A DNA stretch of 7,580 bases from Acidiferrobacterales bacterium (GTDB taxonomy: Bacteria > Pseudomonadota > Gammaproteobacteria > Acidiferrobacterales > Sulfurifustaceae). Positions 1 through 7,061 of this stretch are shown here, in pieces. The stretch lies in NCBI GenBank assembly GCA_015492195.1, contig WGFP01000079.1:1-7580 (forward strand), in the 5' to 3' direction. Under the pieces are notes generated by a model, which had not been told where the DNA came from, made no database searches, and saw nothing but the letters and a program-made list of their open reading frames with translations. The position numbers were made by a program, and so were the translations under genes. Numbering within the stretch: the first letter of the stretch is position 1; every line of letters starts with the position of its first letter.

Positions 1-1
1 G

Positions 2-595
2 GTGGTGTTGTATGTGTTTGCGGTCAATGTGTTGTTTGTGCCGCTGCAAGTCGAACAGACGCGTTTGGAGAATCAGCTTAAGGCTAAGCGCAACCAGATC
101 CAGACCGTCGAAAAACAGGTGCAGGCGGTATTAACGGGCAGCACCCGGGACACGGATGCCGCAAAGCGCGAGAAAATCGCCGCCTTAGCGGCGGAACTGG
201 TGGCCCTGGATGAATCCCTGTCCAAGGCCACGACGGGCCTGGTCACGCCGAAAGAGATGGCGCGACTGGTGGAACAGATATTGGTGAAAAATCGCAAATT
301 GGTGCTGGTGAAGGTGGAAAGCCTGGCACCCGCCCCGCTGCTTGAGGAGGGTCAGACCGGGGCGGCGGCAACCGCCGCGGGAGGCAAACCGGACGCATTG
401 ATCTATAAACATGGCATGCGCATCGTGTTAAAGGGCCGTTACCTGGATATCCTGAATTATTTAAAGGTGCTGGAGCGCCTGCCCTGGAAGGTTTTTTGGG
501 GGCAAGTCTCTCTGGAAACGGAAAAATATCCCGTTTCCAGGCTGACTTTGCTGATTTATACCCTGAGCACGCGCGAAGGATGGATCGCGATATGA
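2..595 (+). CDS. mshJ: MshJ-like pilus biogenesis protein (5' partial)
   Basis: Inner-membrane component of MSHA-type IV pilus assembly, of the GspM/PilO-like class that aligns the inner-membrane platform with the secretin. The readable part begins inside a hydrophobic segment (VVLYVFAVNVLFVPL, first 15 residues). A charged, Q/K/E-rich coiled-coil stretch follows (about residues 17-85), then an alpha/beta domain ending near LERLPWKVFWGQVSLETEKYP, with a hydrophobic beta strand close to the C-terminus, typical of MshJ/GspM periplasmic domains. Reading is open to the window edge. The apparent GTG at 2 lies within the membrane segment, so the true start and the short cytosolic N-terminus are probably upstream. 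The stop TGA overlaps the mshK start (ATGA). Identification rests mainly on position before mshK-L-M-N plus this architecture, because the sequence itself is poorly conserved. Confidence 0.8.
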   Translation: MVLYVFAVNVLFVPLQVEQTRLENQLKAKRNQIQTVEKQVQAVLTGSTRDTDAAKREKIAALAAELVALDESLSKATTGLVTPKEMARLVEQILVKNRKLVLVKVESLAPAPLLEEGQTGAAATAAGGKPDALIYKHGMRIVLKGRYLDILNYLKVLERLPWKVFWGQVSLETEKYPVSRLTLLIYTLSTREGWIAI

Positions 596-1068
596 CCGCG
601 TCCTGGCATGAAAATTGTAGTAATACGTGCATGAGGACCGGGATTTATGCTGTTTTAGGCTGTTTTCAGTCCCCAGGCCGCCGTGCGGCCTGGGCGCCGC
701 TGTACCTTGCCGGGGTGCTCGGTTTCGGCTTGGGAATGCTGCCCGATGCCGCCTTTGGCCGGCTGGTGGACCCGACGCGACCCCAAACCGGGGTAGTGGC
801 CTATGAGCCCGGGCACGGCGGGAGCGGCCCGGTGCTGCAATCGACCTATGTGTCGCCCGGCATGAAGCGGGCCGTGATTAATGGGAAGCCCTATACCGTC
901 GGAGACAAGGTGAGAGGGGCCGTGATTACGGATATCCGGCCCTATGAAGTGGTGATGAAACAGGCGGGGCGCGAAAGGCGACTGCGCCTGTTGCCCATGC
1001 TCCCGAAGACTCAACAATCCGTGAAAACGAATATCAAGAGGTCAGGTGGCAGTGAAACAAAAAAGTAG
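592..1068 (+). CDS. mshK: MshK-like pilus biogenesis protein
   Basis: Small periplasmic/inner-membrane protein of MSHA pilus assembly, similar in layout to the HR domain of GspC and to PilP, which contact the secretin. The chosen start ATG at 592 overlaps the mshJ stop as ATGA and has AAGGA at 576-580. The product is 158 aa. An in-frame ATG at 631 would give a shorter N-terminus. A hydrophobic stretch at about residues 35-50 is a signal anchor. It is followed by LVDPTRP (58-64), a conserved MshK hallmark, and by a beta-rich domain with AVINGKPYTVGDKVRGAVI (94-112) and a C-terminal LRLLP strand. These ING-K and V-GD elements are typical of the GspC/PilP/MshK fold. The tail is basic and polar. 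The 3' end overlaps the mshL start, implying translational coupling. Longer in-frame starts inside mshJ (for example 496) lack support. Confidence 0.8.
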   Translation: MTASWHENCSNTCMRTGIYAVLGCFQSPGRRAAWAPLYLAGVLGFGLGMLPDAAFGRLVDPTRPQTGVVAYEPGHGGSGPVLQSTYVSPGMKRAVINGKPYTVGDKVRGAVITDIRPYEVVMKQAGRERRLRLLPMLPKTQQSVKTNIKRSGGSETKK

Positions 1069-2776
1069 TTTCAAGGTCTTGATGCGGCTTGGCATCGTCG
1101 CGGTATGCGTTACGCTGATCGCGGGTTGTCAGAGCGTGTCGCCGGGGTGGCGGGATTCGGTACGCACGACGATTGACGAGAGCCTGGATGAGGTGAGCGG
1201 CAAGGGAGATCGAGGCGTGCCGTCCGAGGTCAGCGAGGCGCTGCTTCCACCGATCGAGATCAGCCTGCCGGACGGCAAATCCGCGCCGCTTGAGCCGCGT
1301 TTTGATCTTTCCGTGAGTCGGGCCCCCGCGCGCCAGGTATTCATGGGGCTGGTGGAGGGCAGCCGCTACAGCATGGTGGTGCATCCGGATGTGAAGGGAC
1401 TCATCTCGCTGAACCTCAAGCAAGTGACGGTGCCCGAGGCCATCAACGCCATCCGGCAAGTATACGGTTACGAATACCGGCGTGACGGATCGCGTTTTTT
1501 TATTCTCGGGCGCGCCATGCAGACGCGTCTTTTCTCGGTCAATTATCTTAACTTGACTCGCAAGGGGAAGTCCGACACCCGGGTCAGCAGCGGAGGAATC
1601 GGGCGGATTTCCAGTTCAGGTGGGGCGAGCGGTACTACTACTGTGGGCACCGTCGGCGATCAGGCCACGGGTTTTTCCAGTATTCACCTGGAAACGAAGT
1701 CCGACTCGGATTTCTGGAAGAATCTGACTGAGACGCTGACCGCCATCGTGGGCACAAAGGGCGGCAGAAAGGTGGTGGTGAATTCCCAGACCGGGGTGGT
1801 GATGGTGCGCGCCCTGCCGTCCGAGCTGCGGGTCGTGGAAGAGTATCTCGGCCTCACCCATGCCACCGTCAACCGTCAGGTGGTGCTCGAGGCCAAGATT
1901 CTGGAAGTGGAACTGAAAGACGGTTTTCAGACGGGCATTAACTGGTCCGGGATTGCTTTGCATGGCGGCGACAAGCTGACCGTAGGCCAGATCGGCGGCG
2001 GGACGGGCATCAGTTCCGGCGTGAGCGAGATCGCCGGCAATACCGGCGTGCTTGACCCGACCACCGGCACGTTCAGCGCCATTTCCGGCACCGCCGCGTC
2101 GGCCTTCGGCGGTATTTTCACGATCGCCGTCAAAGGCAGCAAGTTTTCGGCGTTTATTGAATTGTTAAAAAGCCAGGGCGAGGTGCAGGTCTTGTCCAGC
2201 CCGCGGGTTTCGACGGTGAACAATCAAAAGGCCGTGATCAAGATCGGCGGCGACGAATTCTTCGTGACCGGCGTATCGAGCACCGAATCCGTAGTATCCG
2301 GCGGCATCGTCACGACATCCACGCCCACTGTGACGCTTACGTCGTTTTTCTCCGGCATCGTGCTTGACGTCACGCCGCAAATCGACGAATCGGACAATAT
2401 CATCCTGCACATTCATCCGTCGGTGAGCACGGTGACCCAGAAGGATAAGAGCTTCAACGTGTCAGGAAGGGCCTTCAACCTGCCGCTTGCGCTCAGCACC
2501 ATCCAGGAATCCGATAACATCGTGCGGGCGCGAAGCGGCCAGGTGATTGTGATCGGCGGCCTGATGAAGGAAGCCAGCACCGATGAAAATGCGTCGGTGC
2601 CGCTGCTCGGCGACATTCCCATCATCGGCCATCTGTTCCGGCATAAAAAGGTCACCCGGGTCAAGAAGGAGCTGGTAATTCTGCTTAAACCCACGGTGAT
2701 CAATTTCGGTCAGGAATGGGGCGATATCGTCGATGAGTCCCAACAACGATTGCAAAAGATCAGGATCGGATCCTGA
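1052..2776 (+). CDS. mshL: MshL secretin, pilus outer-membrane channel lipoprotein
   Basis: Secretin that forms the outer-membrane pore through which the MSHA pilus emerges. The start is GTG 1052, with AAGAGG at 1036-1041 ten bases upstream; GTG 1046, only four bases from that site, is the alternative. The N-terminus is a lipoprotein signal: basic start, hydrophobic core and lipobox LIAG followed by Cys26. A secretin/TonB short N-terminal domain (FDLSVSRAPARQVF..., about 84-150) follows, then an N1-like domain interrupted by a Gly/Ser/Thr-rich loop (about 177-210), and the C-terminal secretin domain (about 275-550). That domain carries VQVLSSPRVSTVNNQKAVIKIGG, LDVTPQI and the family signature VIVIGGLMKE...VPLLGDIPIIGHLF, ending in ELVILLKPTVI. 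About 574 aa, normal for MshL. It overlaps mshK and lies 77 bp before mshM. Confidence 0.93.
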   Translation: MKQKSSFKVLMRLGIVAVCVTLIAGCQSVSPGWRDSVRTTIDESLDEVSGKGDRGVPSEVSEALLPPIEISLPDGKSAPLEPRFDLSVSRAPARQVFMGLVEGSRYSMVVHPDVKGLISLNLKQVTVPEAINAIRQVYGYEYRRDGSRFFILGRAMQTRLFSVNYLNLTRKGKSDTRVSSGGIGRISSSGGASGTTTVGTVGDQATGFSSIHLETKSDSDFWKNLTETLTAIVGTKGGRKVVVNSQTGVVMVRALPSELRVVEEYLGLTHATVNRQVVLEAKILEVELKDGFQTGINWSGIALHGGDKLTVGQIGGGTGISSGVSEIAGNTGVLDPTTGTFSAISGTAASAFGGIFTIAVKGSKFSAFIELLKSQGEVQVLSSPRVSTVNNQKAVIKIGGDEFFVTGVSSTESVVSGGIVTTSTPTVTLTSFFSGIVLDVTPQIDESDNIILHIHPSVSTVTQKDKSFNVSGRAFNLPLALSTIQESDNIVRARSGQVIVIGGLMKEASTDENASVPLLGDIPIIGHLFRHKKVTRVKKELVILLKPTVINFGQEWGDIVDESQQRLQKIRIGS

Positions 2777-2853
2777 TGCATTCGACAACGAAGCGTGAGA
2801 GGTAAACAAGCGGTGTCATTAAAAGAGTGTCGTTTACGGATTGGGGGACGCAA

Positions 2854-3768
2854 ATGTACCAAACGCATTTCGGGTTAAAAGAGCTGCCGTTTACGATCAC
2901 GCCGGATACCAGCTTTTTTTTCGCTCACGCCTCGCACCAAGAGGCGCTGAATACCCTGCTGGTGGCGATACGAAGCGGCGAGGGGTTTATGAAGGTGATC
3001 GGCGAGGTCGGCACCGGCAAGACGCTGTTGTGCCGTAAGTTCCTGAGCGCCTTGGACCATAATGATTATGTCACCGCCTATATCCCGAATCCTTACCTGC
3101 AGCCCATGACCCTTTTGTGCGCGATCGCGGATGAGTTGGGCATTCAATATCCGCAGCACATTAATCAGCATCAGCTGCTCAAACTTCTGACCAAATATCT
3201 GATTGAGACCTATTCCAAAGGGAAACGGGTCGTGCTTTGCATGGACGAAGCCCAGGCCATCCCGGCCGTGACGTTGGAATCACTGCGGCTTTTGACCAAC
3301 CTGGAAACCGAACGACGCAAGCTCTTGCAGGTGGTTCTTTTCGGCCAGCCGGAACTGGATGATCGACTCGATCGGCCTTCCATCCGTCAACTCAAGCAGC
3401 GGATCAGTTTTTCCTGTGTACTCATGCCGTTCAATTTAAGCGAGGTGGAGTTCTATCTCTCCCACCGTTTGGGCGTTGCCGGTTATCGCGGGCCGCGGCT
3501 GTTCGCCCATGACGCGGTTAAGCGCATGTACAAAGCCAGCAGGGGGATACCGCGCCTGGTCAATGTCCTTGCGCATAAGTCAATGTTGGCGGCCTTTGGG
3601 GAAGGCGCGCACCGCATTAAAGAAAAACATGTGCGATTGGCCGTTGCCGATACCGAGTCGACGAGAAACGCGAGCTCGATCGGCGCACGGGTGCTGAGGT
3701 ACATAGCGTCACTGGTCGCCACGTTGATGATTACCGCGGGAGTTCTGATATGGGGTAGGTGGATGTGA
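2854..3768 (+). CDS. mshM: MshM, ExeA-like AAA ATPase of pilus biogenesis
   Basis: Inner-membrane-associated ATPase of the ExeA/MshM family, thought to help place or assemble the secretin through the cell wall. The start ATG 2854 begins MYQTHFGLKELPF, the classic ExeA/MshM N-terminus, and has GGGGGA at 2843-2848 in good spacing. An in-frame GTG at 2827 would add nine residues without family support. The product is 304 aa. Walker A is GEVGTGKT (50-57), Walker B is VVLCMDEAQ (126-134), and a sensor-like VVLFGQPELDDRL follows. The C-terminus has a single hydrophobic helix (about 279-299, LRYIASLVATLMITAGVLIW) followed by only a few residues. It therefore lacks the large periplasmic peptidoglycan-binding domain of Aeromonas ExeA. 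The stop overlaps the mshN start (GTGA). The 77-bp gap before it shows only a weak inverted repeat (GTAAAC/GTTTAC). Confidence 0.92.
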   Translation: MYQTHFGLKELPFTITPDTSFFFAHASHQEALNTLLVAIRSGEGFMKVIGEVGTGKTLLCRKFLSALDHNDYVTAYIPNPYLQPMTLLCAIADELGIQYPQHINQHQLLKLLTKYLIETYSKGKRVVLCMDEAQAIPAVTLESLRLLTNLETERRKLLQVVLFGQPELDDRLDRPSIRQLKQRISFSCVLMPFNLSEVEFYLSHRLGVAGYRGPRLFAHDAVKRMYKASRGIPRLVNVLAHKSMLAAFGEGAHRIKEKHVRLAVADTESTRNASSIGARVLRYIASLVATLMITAGVLIWGRWM

Positions 3769-5156
3769 GCCTGATCAACAAAATGCTGCAAAATCTGGAA
3801 GAGCGAAAGAATATCCCGGAAAGCAGCACCAGCCCCAAACCCGTTTACGAAGATCTCCGTCCCGTCAAGCTGCCGCGCGTACGTGCACGAGGGCGGATGG
3901 GCGTAGTGCTTCTGCTTCTTGGCGGAGCAGGCGTTGGTTATTACGCATGGACCCAATGGGGCGACGGTTTTTTCGCCGACCCTGAGTCGCCGATCCAGGC
4001 ATCCCAAACGGCGGTCGCTGTTGCCAAACCCGCAAAACCGAAGCCGGTACAGGAACAACCCGCCGTGTCTTCCGTCCCTGCACCTGAGCCCAGGGTTGCC
4101 GCCGCCGCGCCGCCGGCGGAAGGGGTCGAGGGACGGGCCGTCCACGAAGCCGAGGAGGCAAAGGAGGCGGTTGAACCCGCAGCAGTCCCGCAAGAGCCGC
4201 CGGCCGTCGTCTCCGCCTCCAAAGTTGTGGCCGAGGTCGAGGAAGAAGGAAAACAGACTTCTGCGCCGCCTGGACCGGGGCAATCGGCGCAAACCACAGG
4301 CGGTTACTATACCGTCGTCAAGGGCGACTCGCTCTACGGCATTGCCGCCAAAACCGGTCATCGTTACGAAGAACTGGCCGCCTGGAACAATATTGATCCG
4401 CCCTACACCATTTACGCCGGACAACGGTTGCGTCTGTCCCCATCGGGACAACTCCCCGCCGCTGCAACAAAAACCGCCGCGACATCTTCCACGCAGAAAG
4501 ATACGGCGTCAGCCGTTGTGCGGGATGATGGCGGCGCAACGGGAAGCGGAGTGCTGGAGAAAAAAGTCACGCCTTTGACCGTCGAACAGAAGGCGGAAAA
4601 CCACTACCGTCAGGCTGCGCGTTACTTGCAACAGGGACGCCTGGGTGACGCCGAGGCCCGTTTGCGATCGGCGCTTGCCGTCAACCCCCGTCATGCCAAG
4701 GCACGCGAGGTGCTGGTCGGTCTCTCGTTGCGAAACGGCCGTTGGCGCGAGGCCAAACAATTACTGGAGGAGGGAATTAAAAAGGCACCCCGGTATTATC
4801 CCTTCGTGCAACTGCTTGCGCGCATCCACGTGGAACAAGGCACAGACCAACAGGCCTTGCAATTGATGGAAGGCGCGCAGCAGGCCGCACACTCTGACGG
4901 CGAGTACATGGCGTTTCTGGCCACGCTCTACCAGCGTGCGGGACGTCACGCCGATGCCGTTAAGGCCTTCAAACGCGCGATCAGTCTGCGACCTGAAGCG
5001 GGCCGGTGGTGGTTGGGTTTGGGAATTTCGCTCGAAGCCGAGGAGAACTGGGGTGAGGCGATCAAGGCGTATACCCGCGCACGATACAGCGGCAGCCTGA
5101 CCCCGAAACTGATTCGCTATGTTGAACGGCGGATAGCGGCGATAGAAGATAAGTAA
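3765..5156 (+). CDS. mshN: MshN-like TPR protein with LysM domain
   Basis: Bitopic inner-membrane protein of MSHA pilus biogenesis, 463 aa. The start GTG 3765 overlaps the mshM stop (GTGA) and gives MSLINKMLQNLEER, which matches the conserved MshN cytosolic start; GTG 3759 would add two residues. A transmembrane helix lies at about 46-64 (VVLLLLGGAGVGYYAW). A long Ala/Pro/Glu-rich linker follows (about 80-168) that could span the periplasm. A clear LysM domain comes next (about 171-215, YTVVKGDSLYGIAAKTGHRY...YAGQRLRL), then a low-complexity Ala/Thr/Ser linker and at least four TPR-like helix pairs (about 275-450). The TPR part is the usual MshN feature. A LysM domain is not something I expect in the Vibrio protein and makes this version resemble FimV/TspA-type factors. 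The TPR may contact MshL and the LysM may anchor it to peptidoglycan (inference). Confidence 0.87.
   Translation: MSLINKMLQNLEERKNIPESSTSPKPVYEDLRPVKLPRVRARGRMGVVLLLLGGAGVGYYAWTQWGDGFFADPESPIQASQTAVAVAKPAKPKPVQEQPAVSSVPAPEPRVAAAAPPAEGVEGRAVHEAEEAKEAVEPAAVPQEPPAVVSASKVVAEVEEEGKQTSAPPGPGQSAQTTGGYYTVVKGDSLYGIAAKTGHRYEELAAWNNIDPPYTIYAGQRLRLSPSGQLPAAATKTAATSSTQKDTASAVVRDDGGATGSGVLEKKVTPLTVEQKAENHYRQAARYLQQGRLGDAEARLRSALAVNPRHAKAREVLVGLSLRNGRWREAKQLLEEGIKKAPRYYPFVQLLARIHVEQGTDQQALQLMEGAQQAAHSDGEYMAFLATLYQRAGRHADAVKAFKRAISLRPEAGRWWLGLGISLEAEENWGEAIKAYTRARYSGSLTPKLIRYVERRIAAIEDK
4275..4436 (+). other. LysM domain segment inside mshN
   Basis: Encodes the peptidoglycan-binding LysM module of MshN, with YTVVKGDSLYGIA at the start, the mid-motif YEELAAWNNI and the closing YAGQRLRLSP. 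It sits between two low-complexity linkers, as expected of an independently folding module. A single copy is present. Confidence 0.85.
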
Positions 5157-5178
5157 CAAGTTTCAAGTTACAAGTGGG
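5151..5178 (+). repeat. Four tandem heptamers AAGTNNN over the mshN stop
   Basis: Four consecutive 7-mers, AAGTAAC, AAGTTTC, AAGTTAC and AAGTGGG, begin in the last codons of mshN and include its TAA stop. On the opposite strand downstream (5205-5226) the related heptads AAGATAC and AAGTATC occur. The spacer between the two convergent genes is therefore built from inverted blocks of the same short repeat. Confidence 0.7.
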
Positions 5179-5226
5179 AAGCAACAAATAGAAAGATTTT
5201 TTATTTTTCTTGATACTTGTATCTTG
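5164..5226. terminator. Inverted repeat between convergent mshN and comF
   Basis: CAAGTTACAAGT (5164-5175) and ACTTGTATCTTG (5215-5226) are complementary at 11 of 12 positions across a 39-nt AT-rich loop with T6 and T5 runs (5197-5208). The location in the 87-bp gap between two converging genes suggests a bidirectional transcription end. The T runs are in the loop rather than after the stem, so this is not a textbook intrinsic terminator. Confidence 0.45.
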
Positions 5227-5243
5227 CTGCTTAGCAACTGTAT

Positions 5244-5975
5244 TTAGGCTCTCGCCACCACCCACACCACGACTTCCGCTGCGCCGGCTTTGCGCAGGCA
5301 CGCCGCCAGGGCGTTGACGGTGTGGCCGCTGGTCATCACGTCGTCGACAATCGCCACCCGCAATCTTTCCACATCCGTGTCAACGCGAAACACGCCACGG
5401 ACATTTTTCTCTCGCAGTTTACGCGGCAACTGCGTCTGTGGCGGTGTCGCGCGGATTCGTCGGACGGCACCGGGTTTAAGCGGCAATTGCAATCGCCTGG
5501 CAAGGGGCCGGGCCAGTTCCAGCGCCTGGTTATAGCCCCTTTCCCGCAGGCGTGCGGGATGGAGCGGCACCGGGACCATCACGTCCGGCAATTGATGGTT
5601 CCGGGTTTCGAGGTGGGCCGCCAGATATTGTCCCAGGATACGCGCGTTATAGAGTTGACGGTGATACTTCAGGTCCTGGATCAGCTGGGACACGGGTGGG
5701 GCGTATTCGAATGCCGCCTCGGCGCGGGCAAACGCGGGCGGTTGTTTCTGACACCGGCCGCAATGACCGCCTGAAGCCTCGGGATGGTGGAACGGCGCGG
5801 CGCACCGCCGGCAGACGGCGGAGAGATACGGCAGTGAGCGCTCACAGTCGGGACACAGGTCCCGCCCCCGCGGTGCCCGCGCGGCGCACAGCGGGCAATT
5901 TCCGGGCAACAGCCAGTGCTGTAGATTTTTTCGGAAGTGTGTACTTGACGCAAATAGCTTGTTTTTAAGGGTCAA
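5244..5975 (-). CDS. comF: ComF/GntX family phosphoribosyltransferase-like protein
   Basis: ComF family protein (E. coli GntX relative), linked to DNA uptake or use of external DNA; biochemical activity is not settled. The 243-aa reading has an N-terminal Zn-binding region with four Cys pairs: CPLC (27-30), CPDC (41-44), CRRC (55-58) and CGRC (72-75). The phosphoribosyltransferase domain follows with DLKYHRQ, VPVPLHPARLRERGYNQ (about 124-140) and the PRPP-binding loop VAIVDDVMTSGHTVNA (207-222). The only start upstream of the conserved WLLPGNCPLC is TTG 5975, with AGGA at 5985-5988. That ribosome site sits in the duplicated target sequence at the IS edge. No ATG lies between it and the Zn motif, so the native start is uncertain. 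It is convergent with mshN. The ORF itself is intact, but the neighbouring IS has separated it from whatever lay upstream. Confidence 0.9.
   Translation of the reverse strand: MTLKNKLFASSTHFRKNLQHWLLPGNCPLCAARAPRGRDLCPDCERSLPYLSAVCRRCAAPFHHPEASGGHCGRCQKQPPAFARAEAAFEYAPPVSQLIQDLKYHRQLYNARILGQYLAAHLETRNHQLPDVMVPVPLHPARLRERGYNQALELARPLARRLQLPLKPGAVRRIRATPPQTQLPRKLREKNVRGVFRVDTDVERLRVAIVDDVMTSGHTVNALAACLRKAGAAEVVVWVVARA
5942..5956 (+). repeat. Copy 1 of 15-bp motif TACTTGACnCAAATA
   Basis: TACTTGACGCAAATA, inside the comF 5' coding region, matches 14 of 15 bases with 6006-6020 in the IS left end, in the same orientation and 64 bp away. Both copies are themselves imperfect palindromes (TACTTG/CAAATA arms). 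Confidence 0.6.
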
Positions 5976-5985
5976 GAGGTTGTTT

Positions 5986-5993
5986 CCTAGGGG
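5986..5993 (+). repeat. Candidate IS target-site duplication, left copy
   Basis: CCTAGGGG here is identical to 7051-7058. Eight bases is the target-duplication length known for the IS1595 family. Because these IS ends often begin with a run of G, part of the match could belong to the terminal repeats. Confidence 0.5.
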
Positions 5994-6001
5994 CTATTAA
6001 T

Positions 6002-6024
6002 ATTATACTTGACTCAAATATAAT
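6002..6024. promoter_or_regulatory. 23-bp palindrome with back-to-back TATAAT boxes
   Basis: Arms ATTATACTTGA (6002-6012) and TCAAATATAAT (6014-6024) are complementary at 10 of 11 positions around a central C. The right arm ends in TATAAT on the + strand (6019-6024) and the left arm carries TATAAT on the - strand (6007-6002), facing comF. It could be a transposase or host-regulator site, or a divergent promoter core. Confidence 0.55.
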
Positions 6025-6037
6025 AATGGGGTATGCT
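6009..6037 (+). promoter_or_regulatory. Candidate sigma-70 promoter for the transposase
   Basis: TTGACT (6009-6014), exactly 17 bases, then TATGCT (6032-6037). The predicted start of transcription, about 6044, falls on the ATG at 6044, so this promoter would make a leaderless transposase mRNA. The alternative -10 box, TATAAT at 6019-6024, lacks a good -35. Confidence 0.4.
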
Positions 6038-7015
6038 GTGTCCATGAAACAGAAAACCCCCAAAATCGCCAAGGATAAAAGCGAGATCGTCAGGAACCTG
6101 CCAAAGGCTTGCTCGGACGAATCCGCTGCCGTGGCCTTCCTTGAGGCTCAACGGTGGGGCGATCATCCGGGCTGTGTCCATTGTGGCTCGATGGATGTAT
6201 ACCAGATGAAGGGCCGCGACGGTGAGCGGAACAAGCGTTACCTGTGGCGCTGTCGTGACTGTGACAAGCAGTACACGGTCAGGGTCGGGACGGTGTTCGA
6301 GGATTCGGGCATTCCTTTGCGCCATTGGTGTTATGCGTTTTGGGCGGCTTGTGCCTCTAAAAAAGGTGTTTCCGCCCTACAAATTAAACGCCAGACGGGG
6401 CTTTCCTACAAGTCTGCTTTGTTCATGATGCACCGGATTCGCTACGCGATGGCCGACGATCTGGCCGAGCCAGAACAGTTAACCGGAATTGTGGAAGTGG
6501 ACGAAACCTATGTGGGCGGAAAGCCCCGTCATAAAGGACCGCATAACAAGGCCAAGATGGGACGTGGCACGGATAAGGCCCCGGTGGTGGCCTTGGTTCA
6601 ACGTGGTGGCAATGTCCGGGCGCTGACCCTTCCCAAGGTTAACGCCAAGAACCTGCGGCAGGTCATCAGGCAGAACGTCCATAAGAGCGCTCGTCTTATT
6701 ACGGACGATGCCCCGTTTTATAAAGGCTTGCATCCAAAATTCGAGGGCGGTCACGATCGGATCAAGCATTGTGACGGGGTCTACGCGGTAGGCGATATCA
6801 CCACGAACACAGTGGAAGGCTTTTTTTCAATCTTGAAGCGCGGAATGATGGGCACCTTCCACGCGGTCAGTAAAAAGCACCTTCACCGCTATGTGTCTGA
6901 ATTCCAGTACCGCTACAACACGCGCAAAATGGAGGATGGCGAAAGGACGGTATTGGCCATCCAAAAGGCAGCAGGCAAACGCCTACGCTACCGGGAACCA
7001 GTTAAAACAGCTTGA
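6026..7015 (+). CDS. IS1595-family transposase (ISXO2-like DDE)
   Basis: Catalyses movement of the surrounding IS. It is 329 aa from ATG 6026. The in-frame ATG 6044 (MKQKTPK...) is an equally plausible start, and the sigma-70-like promoter would favour it. An N-terminal zinc ribbon has CVHC (50-53) and CRDC (76-79). A helix-turn-helix-like segment follows (KKGVSALQIKRQTGLSYKSALFMMHRIR, about 112-139), then the ISXO2-like DDE nuclease domain. Its acidic residues lie in VDETYVGGK (Asp159), LITDDAPFY (Asp227) and TTNTVEGFFSILKRG (Glu264). The C-terminus carries the family's HRYVSEFQYRYNTRK block. The ORF is full length with no frameshift and all catalytic motifs, so it may be active. No passenger genes are present. 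Confidence 0.93.
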   Translation: MGYAVSMKQKTPKIAKDKSEIVRNLPKACSDESAAVAFLEAQRWGDHPGCVHCGSMDVYQMKGRDGERNKRYLWRCRDCDKQYTVRVGTVFEDSGIPLRHWCYAFWAACASKKGVSALQIKRQTGLSYKSALFMMHRIRYAMADDLAEPEQLTGIVEVDETYVGGKPRHKGPHNKAKMGRGTDKAPVVALVQRGGNVRALTLPKVNAKNLRQVIRQNVHKSARLITDDAPFYKGLHPKFEGGHDRIKHCDGVYAVGDITTNTVEGFFSILKRGMMGTFHAVSKKHLHRYVSEFQYRYNTRKMEDGERTVLAIQKAAGKRLRYREPVKTA

Positions 7016-7050
7016 TTTCCGGCCATTTAGGCGTATATAGTGAAATTGGG

Positions 7051-7058
7051 CCTAGGGG
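7051..7058 (+). repeat. Candidate IS target-site duplication, right copy
   Basis: CCTAGGGG, identical to 5986-5993. It also forms half of an inverted repeat with CCCCCTAG at 7159-7166, which brackets the tRNA and could extend its acceptor stem in the precursor. Confidence 0.5.
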
Positions 7059-7061
7059 GTT

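Larger units (their letters stand above)
5990..7052 (+). mobile_element. IS1595-family insertion sequence
   Basis: A single transposase ORF lies between related ends, spanning about 1.06 kb, a normal size for the family. The left end reads GGGGCTATTAATATTATAC. The right end, read inward on the minus strand, is GGCCCAATTTCACTATATAC. They share GG..C..ATT and TATAC with one shifted base, so the terminal repeats are degenerate. Exact ends are uncertain by a few bases. An 8-bp direct repeat, CCTAGGGG, lies at 5986-5993 and 7051-7058. The right end also folds into GGCCATTT/AAAT-GGCC (7021-7052). The element is inserted between a tRNA and comF, both on the minus strand. Confidence 0.75.

Noticed and set aside
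496..591. Extended N-terminus for mshK starting within mshJ
   Set aside because: It would overlap mshJ by 100 bases and code in its shadow; ATG 592 has the ATGA overlap and a ribosome site.
2802..2837. GTAAAC/GTTTAC inverted repeat between mshL and mshM as an operator
   Set aside because: Only six pairs and no promoter elements nearby; likely chance.
2827..2853. Upstream GTG start for mshM
   Set aside because: The family start MY..HFGL at 2854 has the better ribosome site (GGGGGA).
3483..4451. Long minus-strand open frame of 322 codons antisense to mshM/mshN
   Set aside because: It is Arg/Gly-rich without motifs and lies fully opposite two well-supported genes; it mirrors their GC-rich codon use.
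3919..4578. 219-codon + strand frame within mshN
   Set aside because: Arg/Pro-rich alternative frame of the low-complexity linker; the mshN frame has TM, LysM and TPR.
5322..5968. Two overlapping + strand frames opposite comF
   Set aside because: No recognisable motifs, while the minus strand encodes the four Cys pairs and the PRPP loop of ComF.
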